A DNA stretch of 64,000 nucleotides from CAVUCH01 sp963697705. GTDB taxonomy: Bacteria; Acidobacteriota; Vicinamibacteria; Vicinamibacterales; JAENWD01. The stretch's first letter is position 1. Every line of letters starts with the position of its first letter. Shown one piece after another: positions 35,481 through 45,648 of the stretch. A model generated the notes under the pieces. It ran no database searches and was not told the origin of the DNA. It saw nothing but the letters and a program-made list of their open reading frames with translations. A program made the position numbers and the translations under genes. The stretch lies in the NCBI GenBank assembly GCA_963697705.1, contig CAVOPA010000017.1, positions 558,001 through 622,000 on the forward strand, given 5' to 3'.

Positions 35481-35635
35481 TCAGCATGGCTGAAGCGCTG
35501 GACGGCGCCTCATTCTCTGCGCCCGCCGCCGCCGCCCGCGGCCTGGAAATCGGAGCGAGGATTGGTTGACGCCGCCGCGGATCACCGGCTAAGATCAGCA
35601 GTCTTTTGGTGACGTGTGGGGTCGGCAGACAGGCC

Positions 35636-35711
35636 GGGCGGTTAGCTCAGTTGGTAGAGCACCGGCTTTACACGCCGGCTGTCACAGGTTCGAGTCCTGT
35701 ACCGCCCACCA
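35636..35711 (+). tRNA. tRNA-Val (anticodon TAC)
   Basis: The 76 bases form a standard cloverleaf. The acceptor GGGCGGT pairs with ACCGCCC, discriminator A, CCA encoded. The D-arm is TTAGCTCAGTTGGTAGAGC. The anticodon loop TTTACAC gives TAC (Val, GUA). The T-loop is GTTCGAGTC. It is the first of two tRNA genes about 100 bases apart. Confidence 0.96.
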
Positions 35712-35811
35712 GCTTCTTGCGGCGCGGTCGCTGGCGTCGAGGCACGGCGAGCGTAGCGGCCGCTTCGGCTGGCGAGCCGGCATCACTCGAGTAAGACGAC
35801 ACGTTCAGTTC

Positions 35812-35880
<69 letters not shown>

Positions 35881-35888
<8 letters not shown>

Positions 35889-35990
35889 ACTTCCCTCGCT
35901 ACGCTCGGTCCGTTGACGGGATCGACGTCCTCAGGCGCGCCGTCGAGTCCTTCGGACTCGACGAGCGGGCTCGAGTCCCGTCGACCCACC
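35881..35990. repeat. tRNA-tail repeat element, copy 1
   Basis: Directly after the tRNA-Asp CCA comes ACTTCCCTCGCTACGCTCGG, then TCCGTTGACGGGATCGACG and TCCTCAGG. Next is a perfect hairpin at 35941-35963 (arms CGTCGAGTCC and GGACTCGACG, loop TTC). The copy ends with CTCGAGTCCCGTCGACCC, a second copy of the tRNA-Asp tail. Copies 2-4 are at 41447, 49414 and 62124. Confidence 0.85.
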
Positions 35991-36061
35991 GTGACGCGCG
36001 GCTCCCTCCTCCCTCTGTTTTCGCACGAGCCACTCGTCTCACAACGCGGGTACATCCTGAG

Positions 36062-36115
36062 TCGGGCGCGTAGATGTCGTGGGTGCCAACGCCGACGCCG
36101 AACACCCAGACCGGC
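36062..36115 (-). pseudogene. Short remnant of a PD40-kinase C-terminus
   Basis: On the minus strand this reads VWVFGVGVGTHDIYAPDS. It matches the end of the kinase at 54848 (LLDVGTHDIYALDWDAP). The DNA shares 22 identical bases with 54878-54899. No start or other kinase part is near, so it is a relic or a recombination scar. Confidence 0.55.
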
Positions 36116-36374
36116 AGGCTCGCTCGCGGAATCGGGCCCAGAGGGTCGTGGCGCAGCTCCGCCAGTTCATTCATCTTGGCCCCGACTGCTCCTCGGAGGC
36201 TGTGCATCAGGGCTATCACGTCATCATCAGAACGGGAGACGGTGTCGTTGCTAGTGGCGCTGGTTGGCCGTATGGTCTGACCATTCAACAGCTGTCGAAA
36301 GTGCCACTGGCGCAAGACTTCTGTTACGAATCGGTGCCGCAACCAAGGCCGGCGGAACGGGCCGCAACCGCACT

Positions 36375-36605
36375 TCCATTTTCGGTAATTCGCCCCGGCC
36401 CGAGGATCTGCCCGACGGGCTCCGGCGAGGACTTACGTCCGAGCAGCAGGACGTCGTCGCGTTGCAGGATGAAGCGGGCCGTGGCCAGGTCGTGGATGAG
36501 GGCCCAGTTCATCCTCTGGTTCAGATCAAGATCGAAGGCGTCGGGCGTGCGGTCCGGATCGCGAAAGCGCGCCTGCTGGATGCGGCGCGCGATCGGCCGG
36601 TCCTT
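36375..36605 (-). pseudogene. IS21-family IstB ATPase remnant
   Basis: The reading QQARFRDPDRTPDAFDLDLN, RMNWALIHDLATARFILQRD and DVLLLG matches the N-terminal half of the IstB helper ATPase. The Walker A loop that should follow DVLLLG is destroyed (RKSSPEPVGQILG in place of PxGxGKSHLAQAIG). There is no IstA next to it. It is a dead fragment, fused head to tail with the recombinase remnant. Confidence 0.7.
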
Positions 36606-36621
36606 CCGCCGCTTCCGTCCG

Positions 36622-36945
36622 TCGGCTGTCAAGGCGCAGCCGACTGGATGCTGTCGTTCCGGGAGATTGTGGACGTGGTCAGCGAGCGCCGGCCGCAGGA
36701 CTTGAGCACGCGCGACAGCACACCAACGTCCATGCTGATCGTGCGGTTCGCGATGACGGCGTCGTGCTGCGTCCGTTGGAACTTCGCAATCCGCCGAGGC
36801 GGTGATCGCCGAGAGCGGGACGTCGCCGAAGTGCTTCTTGACGAGGCTGAGCCGTTCCTATTCCAGCTTGATCGTGCGCGGGAAGCACCGCATCCGCGTG
36901 GCATCCAGGTAGGCGCCGATCGCATCCTCAAGCCGCTTCGGCCCT
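36622..36945 (-). pseudogene. Tyrosine recombinase (phage-type integrase) remnant
   Basis: The minus strand reads KRLEDAIGAYLDATRMRCF, PRTIKLE, an in-frame TAG, then ERLSLVKKHFGDVPLSAITA. After frame changes it reads NRTISMDVGVLSRVLKSCG and ADHVHNLPERQHPVG. This is the core-binding (SAM-like) domain of a tyrosine recombinase. The catalytic domain is missing. A broken integrase 0.8 kb from a tRNA gene points to an old tRNA-associated integration. Confidence 0.7.
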
Positions 36946-37162
36946 TGTTCGTCGGCTGACAGCCGGCGGTGTCCAGCTTCTTCGACGAGCTCTCGTTCTC
37001 GGCGAGTCGCCGTTCGTAGATTCGTCGTGCCCAGGCGCTTCCGGTATCGACGGCCGGCAACGGTGAAGTCCGTCCAGCACTGACGACCGCGTTTCCAGAC
37101 ACTCAGAGCGGCAACTCTCCGATCTCCGATTCATCTCAGACGAGGAAACCGAAAGCAGTTGA

Positions 37163-37582
37163 CTATCGGCGGACCGACTTCTTTGCGGACCTGGACCTCG
37201 CGGGCAGTCTTGACACTGACTTCTTCGCCGCCGTTCTCGCTGCGGCTTTCTTGGCGTTAGTCTTCCTTGCGGAAGTCTTCTTGGCGGCGGTTTTCTTCGT
37301 GGTCTTCTTCAAAACTCCGGCTTTGGCGGTGAGCGCCCTTACCGCCTTGCCGACAGGAATCCTGCTCACCTGCTTTGCGACAGACGTCGCGGCAGCCACA
37401 GCTTTCGTTGGCACCGCGGGTTTGCCCTGCCCGACGCGATTGCCCATCACGGCTCCCGCGACACCTCCTACGATTGCGCCTGCGGGCCCGGCGACTATGC
37501 TGCCGGCGACAGCGCCAGTCACGGCACCCGCGGCTTGTTTGGTGAGTGGGACGTTCGGACTCGAGTTTGATTCCTTTGCCAT
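37163..37582 (-). CDS. Glycine-zipper protein with histone-H1-like lysine/alanine tail
   Basis: The protein has 139 residues from the Met at 37582. Residues 16-50 form a glycine zipper (AAGAVTGAVAGSIVAGPAGA, IVGGVAGAVMG) that could enter a membrane. The C-terminal half is a run of AKKTxAKK-type repeats (KKTTKKTAAKKTSARKTNAK, ARTAAKKSVSRLPARSRSAK), as in bacterial H1-like proteins that bind DNA. The pairing of the two parts is unusual. The frame upstream of the Met is shadow-like and was left out. Low-complexity composition limits certainty of function. Confidence 0.7.
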   Translation of the reverse strand: MAKESNSSPNVPLTKQAAGAVTGAVAGSIVAGPAGAIVGGVAGAVMGNRVGQGKPAVPTKAVAAATSVAKQVSRIPVGKAVRALTAKAGVLKKTTKKTAAKKTSARKTNAKKAAARTAAKKSVSRLPARSRSAKKSVRR

Positions 37583-38417
37583 GACAGCAGTATATATGCG
37601 ATCCGCTTGCTGCGCCGCGTCGCGGGGCCCGCCGGCCATGGGGCGTGACGGTCTCTCACGTATCGGTCGCAGAGATCGGCCGGCAGCTGCAGCGCGACCC
37701 TTTGTACTGGGCCGATGATGCGCATCTGCAGCGGGTCGGCCCTGCGTGGCGTCCCGGGATGGCTCATCCGAACCATCCGACGATTGCCTGGTCGGCCTGC
37801 GGCATAACCCTAGCAGGACTGCAGCCACGCCGCCGTTGATCGGGGCTCAGTTTCGACGGCCAACGAACAGGCCGCCGCCGCGGCGCGCGATGCGTGATCG
37901 CCGGAACGTCCTTCCCGTTCCGCGTGACGACTCGAGTGCATTGCGGCATCGCTGGGCATTGTAGCTTCACCGCCGAAGTCACGGTTCGAGGTCGACCTCA
38001 GGTCGAAGCCTGGCCGAGTCCCGCCAAGAACCCGCCAGAATGGCGGGATGCAACGCCGGATCGAATCCAGCCTGAAGAGGCGAGAGGGCACACAAATGTG
38101 ACCGCAGACCCGCTCACGCCGCCGGCCGCCATAGTTGCAGATAATGTTGGTTGCGTGCCCGCGGTTTGAACCCTCGAACCGGGGACTACTGGTCGGCGCC
38201 GTTCGTGGCTTATCGCGCAAGTCCAGCGACCGATCAGAGGCCGGCCTCGACAATCGAACAATTCCGCCGGTGTTCAATCGGATACACCGCCGGCCCGCCT
38301 GCGGGTGTAGCGTGAACCTTTCGCACCGCCCTCACCACTCTCCCGGCCGACGCCGCCTCGATACGCGCTGCTGGCGGATGCCTGGAATTTTGATCGTTTC
38401 ACCGCAGGCTGGAACAC
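37583..38417. other. Intergenic region without a supported gene
   Basis: About 835 bases separate the H1-like gene and the histidine kinase. A leftward 72-codon frame at 37764-37982 starts MTSAVKLQCPAMPQCTRVVT and has a non-shadow feel, but it has no clear ribosome binding site and I do not know the family. A weak hairpin (CCCGCC/GGCGGG) lies near 38033. Nothing else is recognisable. Confidence 0.4.
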
Positions 38418-40148
38418 ATGCCACTCGAGCACACGCGTTCTGCTGAAGCACTCGATCTTAACGTTGAGGTTCGACACACCGAAGCGCTCTTGAAAACGGG
38501 AGCTCTGCAAAGCGCAATCTTCAACAGCGCCAACTTTTCGAGCATCGCCACGGACGCGAAGGGGGTCATCCAGATCTTCAATGTGGGCGCCGAGCGGATG
38601 TTGGGCTACACGGCCCTGGAGGTGATGAACCGGATCACGCCAGCTGACATCTCCGATCCGCAGGAAGTGATCGCGCGGGCGCGGGCTCTCAGCGTCGAGC
38701 TCGATACGCCGATCATGCCGGGGTTCGACGCGCTGGTGTTCAAGGCGTCCCGCGGGATCGAGGACATCTACGAGCTGACCTACATCCGCAAGGATGGCAG
38801 CCGCCTGCCGGCGGTGGTCTCGGTCACAGCGCTGCGCGACGCCGCCGAAGCCATCATCGGCTATCTGCTGATCGGTACCGACAACACGGCGCGCAAGCAG
38901 GTCGAGGAGGAGCGCAAGACGCTCGATCAGCGGCTGCGGGACCAGCAGTTCTATACGCGTTCACTGATTGAATCGAACGTCGACGCGCTGATGGCCACCG
39001 ATCCACGCGGCATCATGACCGACGTGAACAAGCAGATGGAGGCGTTGACCGGGTGCACGCGTGACGAGCTGATTGGCTCGCCGTTCAAGAATCACTTCAC
39101 CGATCCGGCTCGAGCCGAGGCGGGGATCAACCGAGTGCTGACTGAAGGGAAGGTCACCAATTACGAGCTCACCGCGTGTGCTAGAGATGGCACCTTGACA
39201 GTGGTGTCCTACAACGCCACCACCTTTCACGACCGCAATCGCAGCCTGCAGGGTGTGTTCGCGGCCGCGCGCGATGTGACCGAGCTGAAACGCTTCGAAC
39301 AGACGCTCACGCAGAAGAACGTGGAGCTGCAACACGCCAGCCGGATGAAGTCCGAGTTCCTCGCCAACATGTCTCACGAGCTGAGGACACCGCTCAATGC
39401 AATCATCGGTTTCTCCGAGCTGCTGAAGGACGGTGTCGCGGGTGATATGACCGACCAGCAGCGGGAGTTCATCGGCGATATCTTCAGTGCCGGCACGCAC
39501 CTTCTCTCGTTGATCAACGATATTCTCGACCTGTCGAAGGTGGAGGCCGGTAAGATGAGCCTCGACCTGGAGCCCGTCGACGTCTCGTCGCTGTTCGTGA
39601 ACAGCGTGTCCATCATCAGGGAGCGAGCCGCAGGCCGCCAACTGCGCCTCACCATCGATACGCCCGACGAACTCGGAGCTTTTCAGGCGGACGGCCGCAG
39701 GGTCAAACAGGTCGTCTACAACCTGCTGTCGAATGCCGTCAAGTTCACCAGTGAGGGCGGCCAGGTCACCCTCCGTGCCCGCCACGTCACCCGGGCCGCG
39801 GTCGGCCAACTCTCCGGCGCATGGACCGGCAGAGGGTTCCCGCTGGCCGAGAGTGACTTCGCGGACTTCCTCGAACTGAGCGTCACCGACAGCGGCATCG
39901 GCATTTCGCCCGATGGCATGGAGCATCTGTTCAGACCGTTCAGTCAGATCGACAGTGGCCTGGCCCGGAGATTCGACGGCACAGGACTTGGTCTCGCCAT
40001 GGTCAAACTGCTCGTAGAGTTGCACGGCGGCACCGTCGCCGTCGAAAGTGCCGTCAACGAGGGCTCCTGCTTCACCGTGTGGCTTCCGCTCCGCGCGCTC
40101 GACGCGCCGGCCGCATCACGGCCACCGCGACCGCCCGCCCGCGTGTGA
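38418..40148 (+). CDS. PAS-domain sensor histidine kinase
   Basis: The protein has 576 residues and no membrane segment, so it is cytoplasmic. Two PAS domains lie at about 30-150 (FSSIATDAKGVIQIFNVGAE) and 180-300 (VDALMATDPRGIMTDVNKQM). The HisKA phospho-acceptor is H320 in FLANMSHELRTPLNAIIGFS. The ATPase domain has the N box (VVYNLLSNAVKFTSEG), G1 (VTDSGIGIS) and G2 (FDGTGLGLAMVKLLVELHGG). A single-receiver response regulator follows 50 bases downstream, so the two form a phosphorelay pair. Confidence 0.93.
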   Translation: MPLEHTRSAEALDLNVEVRHTEALLKTGALQSAIFNSANFSSIATDAKGVIQIFNVGAERMLGYTALEVMNRITPADISDPQEVIARARALSVELDTPIMPGFDALVFKASRGIEDIYELTYIRKDGSRLPAVVSVTALRDAAEAIIGYLLIGTDNTARKQVEEERKTLDQRLRDQQFYTRSLIESNVDALMATDPRGIMTDVNKQMEALTGCTRDELIGSPFKNHFTDPARAEAGINRVLTEGKVTNYELTACARDGTLTVVSYNATTFHDRNRSLQGVFAAARDVTELKRFEQTLTQKNVELQHASRMKSEFLANMSHELRTPLNAIIGFSELLKDGVAGDMTDQQREFIGDIFSAGTHLLSLINDILDLSKVEAGKMSLDLEPVDVSSLFVNSVSIIRERAAGRQLRLTIDTPDELGAFQADGRRVKQVVYNLLSNAVKFTSEGGQVTLRARHVTRAAVGQLSGAWTGRGFPLAESDFADFLELSVTDSGIGISPDGMEHLFRPFSQIDSGLARRFDGTGLGLAMVKLLVELHGGTVAVESAVNEGSCFTVWLPLRALDAPAASRPPRPPARV

Positions 40149-40198
40149 GCCGGTCACTGACTGCTCCGAGAGCAACCGCGGGTCCTGCGCCGCTTCCC

Positions 40199-40606
40199 AT
40201 GGCAAGAATTCTGATCATTGAAGATAACCCCGCGAATATGAGGATGGCGGCGTTCCTCGTGCGGTCCGCGGGCCACACGGTGCTCAGCGCAACGGATGCC
40301 GAAAGCGGGCTGACGCTGGCGCGCGCTGAAAAGCCCGACTTGATCCTGATTGACATCCAGCTCCCCGGGATGGACGGCCTCGAAGCCACTATGCTGCTCA
40401 AGCGCGACGAGGCCACGCGATTGATTCCGGTGATTGCCCTGACCGCGCTTGCGATGAACGGGGACGAGGAGCGCATTCGAGCCGCAGGATGCGACGGCTA
40501 CATTGCCAAGCCAATGCGCTACCAACACTTCCTGGCGGCGATCACCGGTCATCTGGGCCAGACGTCCTGGTCAGCTGCGGACCCGGCGATTACGCCCCGC
40601 CAATAA
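40199..40606 (+). CDS. Single-domain response regulator (CheY/DivK-like)
   Basis: The protein has 135 residues: one receiver domain with IIEDN at the N-terminus, the phospho-acceptor D52 in LILIDIQLPGMDG, the conserved T/S in IALTALAMNGDEER and the lysine in DGYIAKPM. There is no output domain, as in DivK-type proteins that act by protein contact. It follows the PAS kinase in the same direction. A longer in-frame start exists but overlaps the kinase gene and is not needed. Confidence 0.93.
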   Translation: MARILIIEDNPANMRMAAFLVRSAGHTVLSATDAESGLTLARAEKPDLILIDIQLPGMDGLEATMLLKRDEATRLIPVIALTALAMNGDEERIRAAGCDGYIAKPMRYQHFLAAITGHLGQTSWSAADPAITPRQ

Positions 40607-40760
40607 CACCGACGATCGTCCACGAGCCGAACCGCCGGGCGAGCCGCCGGGCGCCAGCCTCGCGAACTCAACGCGGACCCGCCCGATACCGTTCAGCACC
40701 ACGAGGTGCGTCCCGTCGCGTGACCAGCTGGGCGACCCGAGTACCGTGATGCGTCTCCGA
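40571..40760 (-). pseudogene. Possible PD40/TolB-like propeller fragment
   Basis: The minus strand reads LGSPSWSRDGTHLVVLNG, GRVRVEFARLAPGGSPG, and stops at 40571. The SPSWSRDGTHLVV part looks like a PD40 blade. There is no start and the frame is short. It overlaps the 3' end of the response regulator. It may be another kinase-family relic. Confidence 0.3.
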
Positions 40761-40840
40761 TGTTCGGTGGTCGCAGGCCGGAAGTCACCCGTTTCTGTCT
40801 ACTGACGATGAGCCAGCGCGCATTCTTGAGGATGAATGAA

Positions 40841-41257
40841 TTACGCGTGTGCCTGCGACAGACGGAACTCCCTCACAAGCTCGCTGACGTCGGCGGGTTC
40901 CTCGAACGCCACGATCCTGGCGTTCCGGAACGTGAACACGTGCACCCAGCGGAAATCCACGAGCCTACCGGTTCCCTTTGGGCCCTCGCGGCTCGTACCG
41001 AGCACGACGACCTTGTCGCCTGCTGCCAGGAAGTCCTGGGGCTGGAAATCGGCGATGTCGAAGGTGTTCAACAGGAGCCCGAAGAACTCGCGTACCGCAG
41101 GGACACCCTGGCGCAGACCGGCCGTCGGCAGGTCCGGAGCCCCAGGCGTCCGCCAGGAGACCTGGGGATCGAGCGGCGCCAGGATCCCCTCAAGATCGCC
41201 TCGGCCGAACGCCCCATACAGGCTGCGAATGACGTCGACATTCTGCTGCTCGCTCAT
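40841..41257 (-). CDS. SnoaL-like / NTF2-fold protein
   Basis: The protein has 138 residues; GGAGG lies 5 bases before the ATG. It starts MSEQQNVDVIRSLYGAFGRG and contains ILAPLDPQVSWRTPGAPDL and VREFFGLLLNTFDIADFQPQ, as in the ketosteroid-isomerase-like SnoaL family (cone-shaped NTF2 fold). Such proteins bind or isomerise small hydrophobic molecules; no catalytic residue is certain here. It stands alone, on the opposite strand to the two-component pair. Confidence 0.85.
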   Translation of the reverse strand: MSEQQNVDVIRSLYGAFGRGDLEGILAPLDPQVSWRTPGAPDLPTAGLRQGVPAVREFFGLLLNTFDIADFQPQDFLAAGDKVVVLGTSREGPKGTGRLVDFRWVHVFTFRNARIVAFEEPADVSELVREFRLSQAHA

Positions 41258-41446
41258 TTCGGCCTCCTTCGGAGGAGCGCGACTATACAACGCCGGCTAG
41301 TCACGCTCGCCTGATGCACTCGTACCTAGGAGAATGTGCCATGAGATTCGGACGCGCTGCGCTGCGAGTAGAGGGCGCACGAGGCCAGTCCGTCGCGGTC
41401 TCTCGATTCGCCGACAGTCAGTCGATTCGCGGCTCATCATCTCAAA

Positions 41447-41550
41447 CCCGCCAACTTCCCTCGCTACGCTCGGTCCGTTGACCGGGTCGACGTCCTCAGG
41501 CATCTGACGCGCCGCTTCGGCGCGTCAACTCGTCGGGCTCGCGTGGGGCG
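41447..41550. repeat. tRNA-tail repeat element, copy 2
   Basis: It reads CCCGCCA, then ACTTCCCTCGCTACGCTCGG, then TCCGTTGACCGGGTCGACG and TCCTCAGG. The hairpin that follows (41506-41528) has arms TGACGCGCCG and CGGCGCGTCA with loop CTT. Arm sequence differs from copy 1, but position and pairing are kept. It abuts the TIR remnant. Confidence 0.85.
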
Positions 41551-41815
41551 CCGGTGCCTGCTGAAGTCGTGGTCGGCCCTGGTCATCAGTTGCGGTCAGC
41601 CAGCGTTTACCGATTAGGGCCAGCATCAGAGCGCATCTCTGTAATCTTTCTTGAATAGCTTCGACGAAATCGTCGCCGGGCATGAGCGCGTCCACACGAT
41701 GAACACGTCCTCCCTCGCAAGTTCGGTTCGTAAAGCCTGCAGACGTACCCAGGCGAGTCATCTCGCCGTAGCCGATGAAGATAATCGGCACCGGTGCCAG
41801 TCCCGCGTGCGCAGT
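41530..41815 (-). pseudogene. TIR-domain remnant
   Basis: On the minus strand one frame gives IIFIGY and then, after a shift, RRDDSPGYVCRLYEPNLR, matching the FISYRRxDSxGYAGRLYDxL start of bacterial TIR_2 domains. Shifting back gives VDALMPGDDFVEAIQERLQR and ALMLALIGKRWLTATDDQGR. The sequence breaks off where the DDPxDFV segment is expected and runs into repeat copy 2. There is no effector domain. It is the truncated N-terminal part of a defence- or signalling-type TIR protein. Confidence 0.65.
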
Positions 41816-42082
41816 ATAGGGCAGTTCGCCGTCCCCGGAGATACCTACTCAGGGCCACGACGCTGTTGCAGAAGAGATGATCTTCGGGCCGGACATAAGG
41901 TCATCGCGCTTCGCGGACGCTGAGCCGCAAGTCGCGGGCGTGTTGATTCGTCGGGGTCTCCTAGTATTTTTGTTCCGCACTGCATAACTGGTCGAAACGC
42001 GGACTCCGACCCGTCGACGTGCTACGCTCCGGCCCTCAACCCAACTACGTCGTCGCTGCCCGTGGGCACGGCAGGCGGGACC

Positions 42083-45000
42083 ATGTCCGAGACCCAGCAC
42101 CGTTCTTCACGTCTATTGTCGATCTCCGTCGGAGTGCTCTGGATCGTGCTCGCGGCGACGCTGCCGGCGCGCGCGCAGAACACGACCGCGACTATCACGG
42201 GTCTTGTCCTCGACGACCAGGGACTAGCGATGCCGGGTGTGACCGTCGCGGTGCGCGACGCGAGCCGCGGCGTCTCGCGGACGACGGCGAGCGGGGAAGA
42301 CGGGACCTTCGAGCTGGCGGGGCTCCAGCCGGGCGAGTACCGGCTGACGGCCGCGATCCCGGGCTTCGCCAACACCGAGGTCGAGGTGCGCGTGGAGGTG
42401 AACCAGCGGCTGCGGCTGGACGTGACGCTGCGGCCGGGCACGGTGACGGCGGACGTCGTGGTCCGCCAGTCGGTGCCGCTCCTCGACACGGTGAGCTCCT
42501 CGGTGGGCCAGGTCATCGACCAGCAGCAGATCGAGAACCTGCCGCTCAATGGCCGCCAGTTCCTCGAGCTCGCGCTCCTCGTGCCCGGGGCGCACACATC
42601 CCATGGCGCCAGCACGGGATCGACGCTGCCGCTCTACTGGCGGCCGGGGCAGAACTCGGCGATCAGCGTGACGGGCGGCCGGCCGAGCGCGAACGCCTTC
42701 CGGATCGACGGCACGACGAACACGGATCCCTCGTTCAACACGTACATCGTGAACCTGCCGCCCGACGCGATCCGGGAATTCCAGATCGAAACCGCGAGTT
42801 ACTCCGCAGAGCTGGGTGCTGCGGGGACCGGGCAGGTCAACGTCGTGACCAAATCGGGGACGCAGTCGCTGCACGGCAGCGTGTACCAGTACTTCCGGAA
42901 CAGCACGTTCGACGCGCGCCTCTTCACGAGCCCCGAGAAGCTCCCGCATTTCAACCAGCACCAGTACGGCGGCACGATCGGCGGACCGCTGGTCTTCGAG
43001 CGCACGTTCTTCTACGGCAGCTTCGAGGGCTTCCGGAGCACGCAAGGGCAGTCGATGGTGATGAGCGTGCCGCCGGAAATGTGGCGCATGGGTGACTTCA
43101 GCGAAGGTCCTCCCATCTACGATCCGCTCGCGACGCGGCGGAACCCGAACTACGACCCGGCCAGGCCGGTGAGCGCGAGCAACTCGCTGCTGATCCGATC
43201 CCAGTTCCCCGGCAATCGGATCCCGATGGAACGCATCGACCCGGTCGCGCTGGAGGTCCTGCAGAAATACGTCCCGCTGCCGAACACCGACGGCGCCATG
43301 GGCATGAGCATGGGCGGGTCGTTCAACAACTACCTCGACACGCGCGCTCAGGAGCTGAAGAACGATCAGAGCACGGTGCGTCTCGATCACGCGTGGCAGA
43401 ACGGCGCGCTCGTGTTCGGCCGCTACACCTTCAACAAGGAGCGGGGCTACACGCCAGAGAACCTGCCCGGCTTCGGCTCGAACCACGACAACACGCTGCA
43501 GAACCTCACGACCAGCTTCGTTCAGCCAATCGGCGCGAGACTCGTGCACGAACTGCGGGTGGGCGTGGCCAACATGAAGCTGCAGCGCGTCGGCGAGTCC
43601 GCGGGGGCGGGTCAGAACCTGATCGCCGAGCTCGGCATCCAGGGGGTGGGGTTCGGCGGCGAGGACGCGTACGGGCTGCCGCTCTTCAACGCGCAGGGAT
43701 TCCAGCCGATCGGCGACTCGCTGCTCTGCACGCCCTGCAACTACGACAACACGCTCGTGCAGCTCGGCGACCGCATCACCTGGGCACGGGGCAAGCACTC
43801 GCTCAAGGTGGGCGGCGACTACCAGTACTTCAAGTGGGACATGCTCGGGTTCTTCCAGAACCGCGGGTATTACCAGTTCACGAGCGGCTTCACGGCCGCA
43901 GACCGCGACCAACGATGGCACCGGACAATCACTCGCGAGCTTTCTCCTGGGCCTCCCGACCATCAAGCAACGCCAGGCCGGCCTGCCGTCCATGAACATG
44001 CGCCAGCCGGGATACGAGGTCTTCCTGCAGGACGACTGGCGCATCAGGACGCACCTGACGGTCAACCTCGGCCTGCGCTACGAATACCGGACGCCCCTGC
44101 ACGACGTCCACAAGATCCTGACGAACCTGGTATGGATCGATGGCAAGCCCTGGGCGTACGCGGGCGGGCAGCAGGGATACCCGGAAGGGCTGGCCTACCC
44201 GGATCGCAACAACCTCGCGCCGCGTGTCGGCGCCAGCTACAACCCGGGCGGGGGCAAGTTCGTCATGCGGGCCGGTTACGGCGGGTTCTACGCCTACCCG
44301 GAGATGAACCTCTGGTGCAACCAGGTGCACAACGTGCCGCTCGTCTACCCCGAGATCCGGACGAGCAACAACTTCATCCCCACGCTGCAGGGGTTCGACT
44401 TCGCCGAACCCGTGCTGGGGAAGACCCCGGTCGGTTTCACGGCGATCGACCCGCACTGGCAGATCCCGTTCATCCAGCAGGCGAGCGCGAGCATCGAGCG
44501 CCAGATCGGCGGCTCGATGGTCGTGGAGGCCGGCTACACGGGGGCGTGGGGCCGCAACCTCGATCGGGCGCACCTCGTGAACAACGCCGCGCCGAGCCCG
44601 CTGCCGCTCGGCCCGCGGCGGCCGTACCAGACGATCACCTTCGTCGAGGGCACCGTGCTCCCCGACACGTGGCCGATCGCGAGCACGACGTTCCCAGTGG
44701 GGCCCATCAATCTGCTCGAGTTCACGGCGAAGTCGAACTACAACGCCGGGTACGTCCAGACGAAGCGGCGCTTCGCCAACGGGCTGAGCTTCCTCGCGAA
44801 CTACACCTACGGCCGCAGCATGTCGGACTCGCCGTCGTTCCGCTCGGCGGCCATGGAGTCCGAGGTCGCACAGGACAGCTACGACCTTGCGAACGACTGG
44901 GGCCCGGCAGGCTGTGACATCCGGCACCGGTTCGTCGCCAGCGTGATCTACCAGCTGCCGTTCAGTGCGTCGGTCCCGTCCGGCGCGAGTGTCCTCGCGC

Positions 45001-45482
45001 GGCTCGGACGCTGGCTGGGCGGCGACTGGCAGATCGCGGCGATTCACCAGGCGCAGAGCGGCTTCCCGTTCACGATCAGCGTCTTCGGCGACACGGCCAA
45101 CGCGGGCGCGCTGCTCAACGTGAACCCGGTGCGGGCGAACGTGGTCCCGGGCGTCTCGCCCGACCTGCCCGCCGACCAGCGCAACGGCGAGCACTGGTTC
45201 AACACGGCCGCGTTCGCCACGCCGCCGGCCTACACCTTCGGCGACGCGGGCCGGAACTCGGTGTACGGTCCCGGCCTCCAGAAGACGGATATCGCGCTGC
45301 AGCGGGACTTCCGTGTGGCGGGGCAGACGAGGCTCGAGTTCCGCGCGGAAGCGTTCAACGTGTTCAACCACACGAACTACGGCACGCCTGAGCGGTTCGT
45401 CAACACGCCCCAGTTCGGCACGGTGACGATGGCCGCCACGCCAGCGCGCCAGATCCAGTTCGTCGCACGGCTGAAGTTCTAG
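42083..45482 (+). CDS. Oar-like TonB-dependent receptor with carboxypeptidase-regulatory domain (frameshifted)
   Basis: A signal peptide ends near LPARAQ. A carboxypeptidase-regulatory beta-sandwich follows (TITGLVLDDQGLAMPGVTVA, DGTFELAGLQPGEYRLTAAI). The plug is VGQVIDQQQIENLPLNGRQF and GTGQVNVVTKSGTQSLHGSV. At about 43905-43915 one extra base shifts the frame. The barrel continues in the next frame from TNDGTGQSLASFLLGLPTIK and ends in QIQFVARLKF, a normal outer-membrane C-terminus. About 1,130 residues in all fits Oar-type receptors, which are expanded in Acidobacteria. The ligand is unknown; a glycan or peptide is usual. Confidence 0.88.
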
Positions 45483-45648
45483 ATCATCGTAAGCCTGGAT
45501 AATGCTGGGGCCGTCACGCGGGCCTACATTGTTTTTCGGCGGCTAGGCTAATCCCCGAACACCGGCTCTCCGCGCCGGCTACAACCAAATCCTTCTCGCG
45601 AGACTGCTCGCGGAGGGCGGCGCTTTCAGCACCGACTACCCTAGATAG

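Noticed and set aside
36375..36945. Complete insertion sequence or integrase
   Set aside because: Both fragments lack catalytic parts, frames are broken by stops and shifts, and no terminal repeats were found.
41530..41815. Active TIR defence system
   Set aside because: Only the N-terminal half remains, the frame is broken twice, and there is no partner gene. It is a remnant.
42224..44065. Long open frame on the minus strand (613 codons) opposite the Oar-type receptor
   Set aside because: It is the antisense of a clear receptor gene, rich in Arg, Val, Glu and His without domain motifs. GC-rich genes routinely leave such open antisense frames.
43929..45371. 480-codon minus-strand frame over the receptor barrel
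   Set aside because: Antisense shadow of the barrel. No start signal and no recognisable domain.
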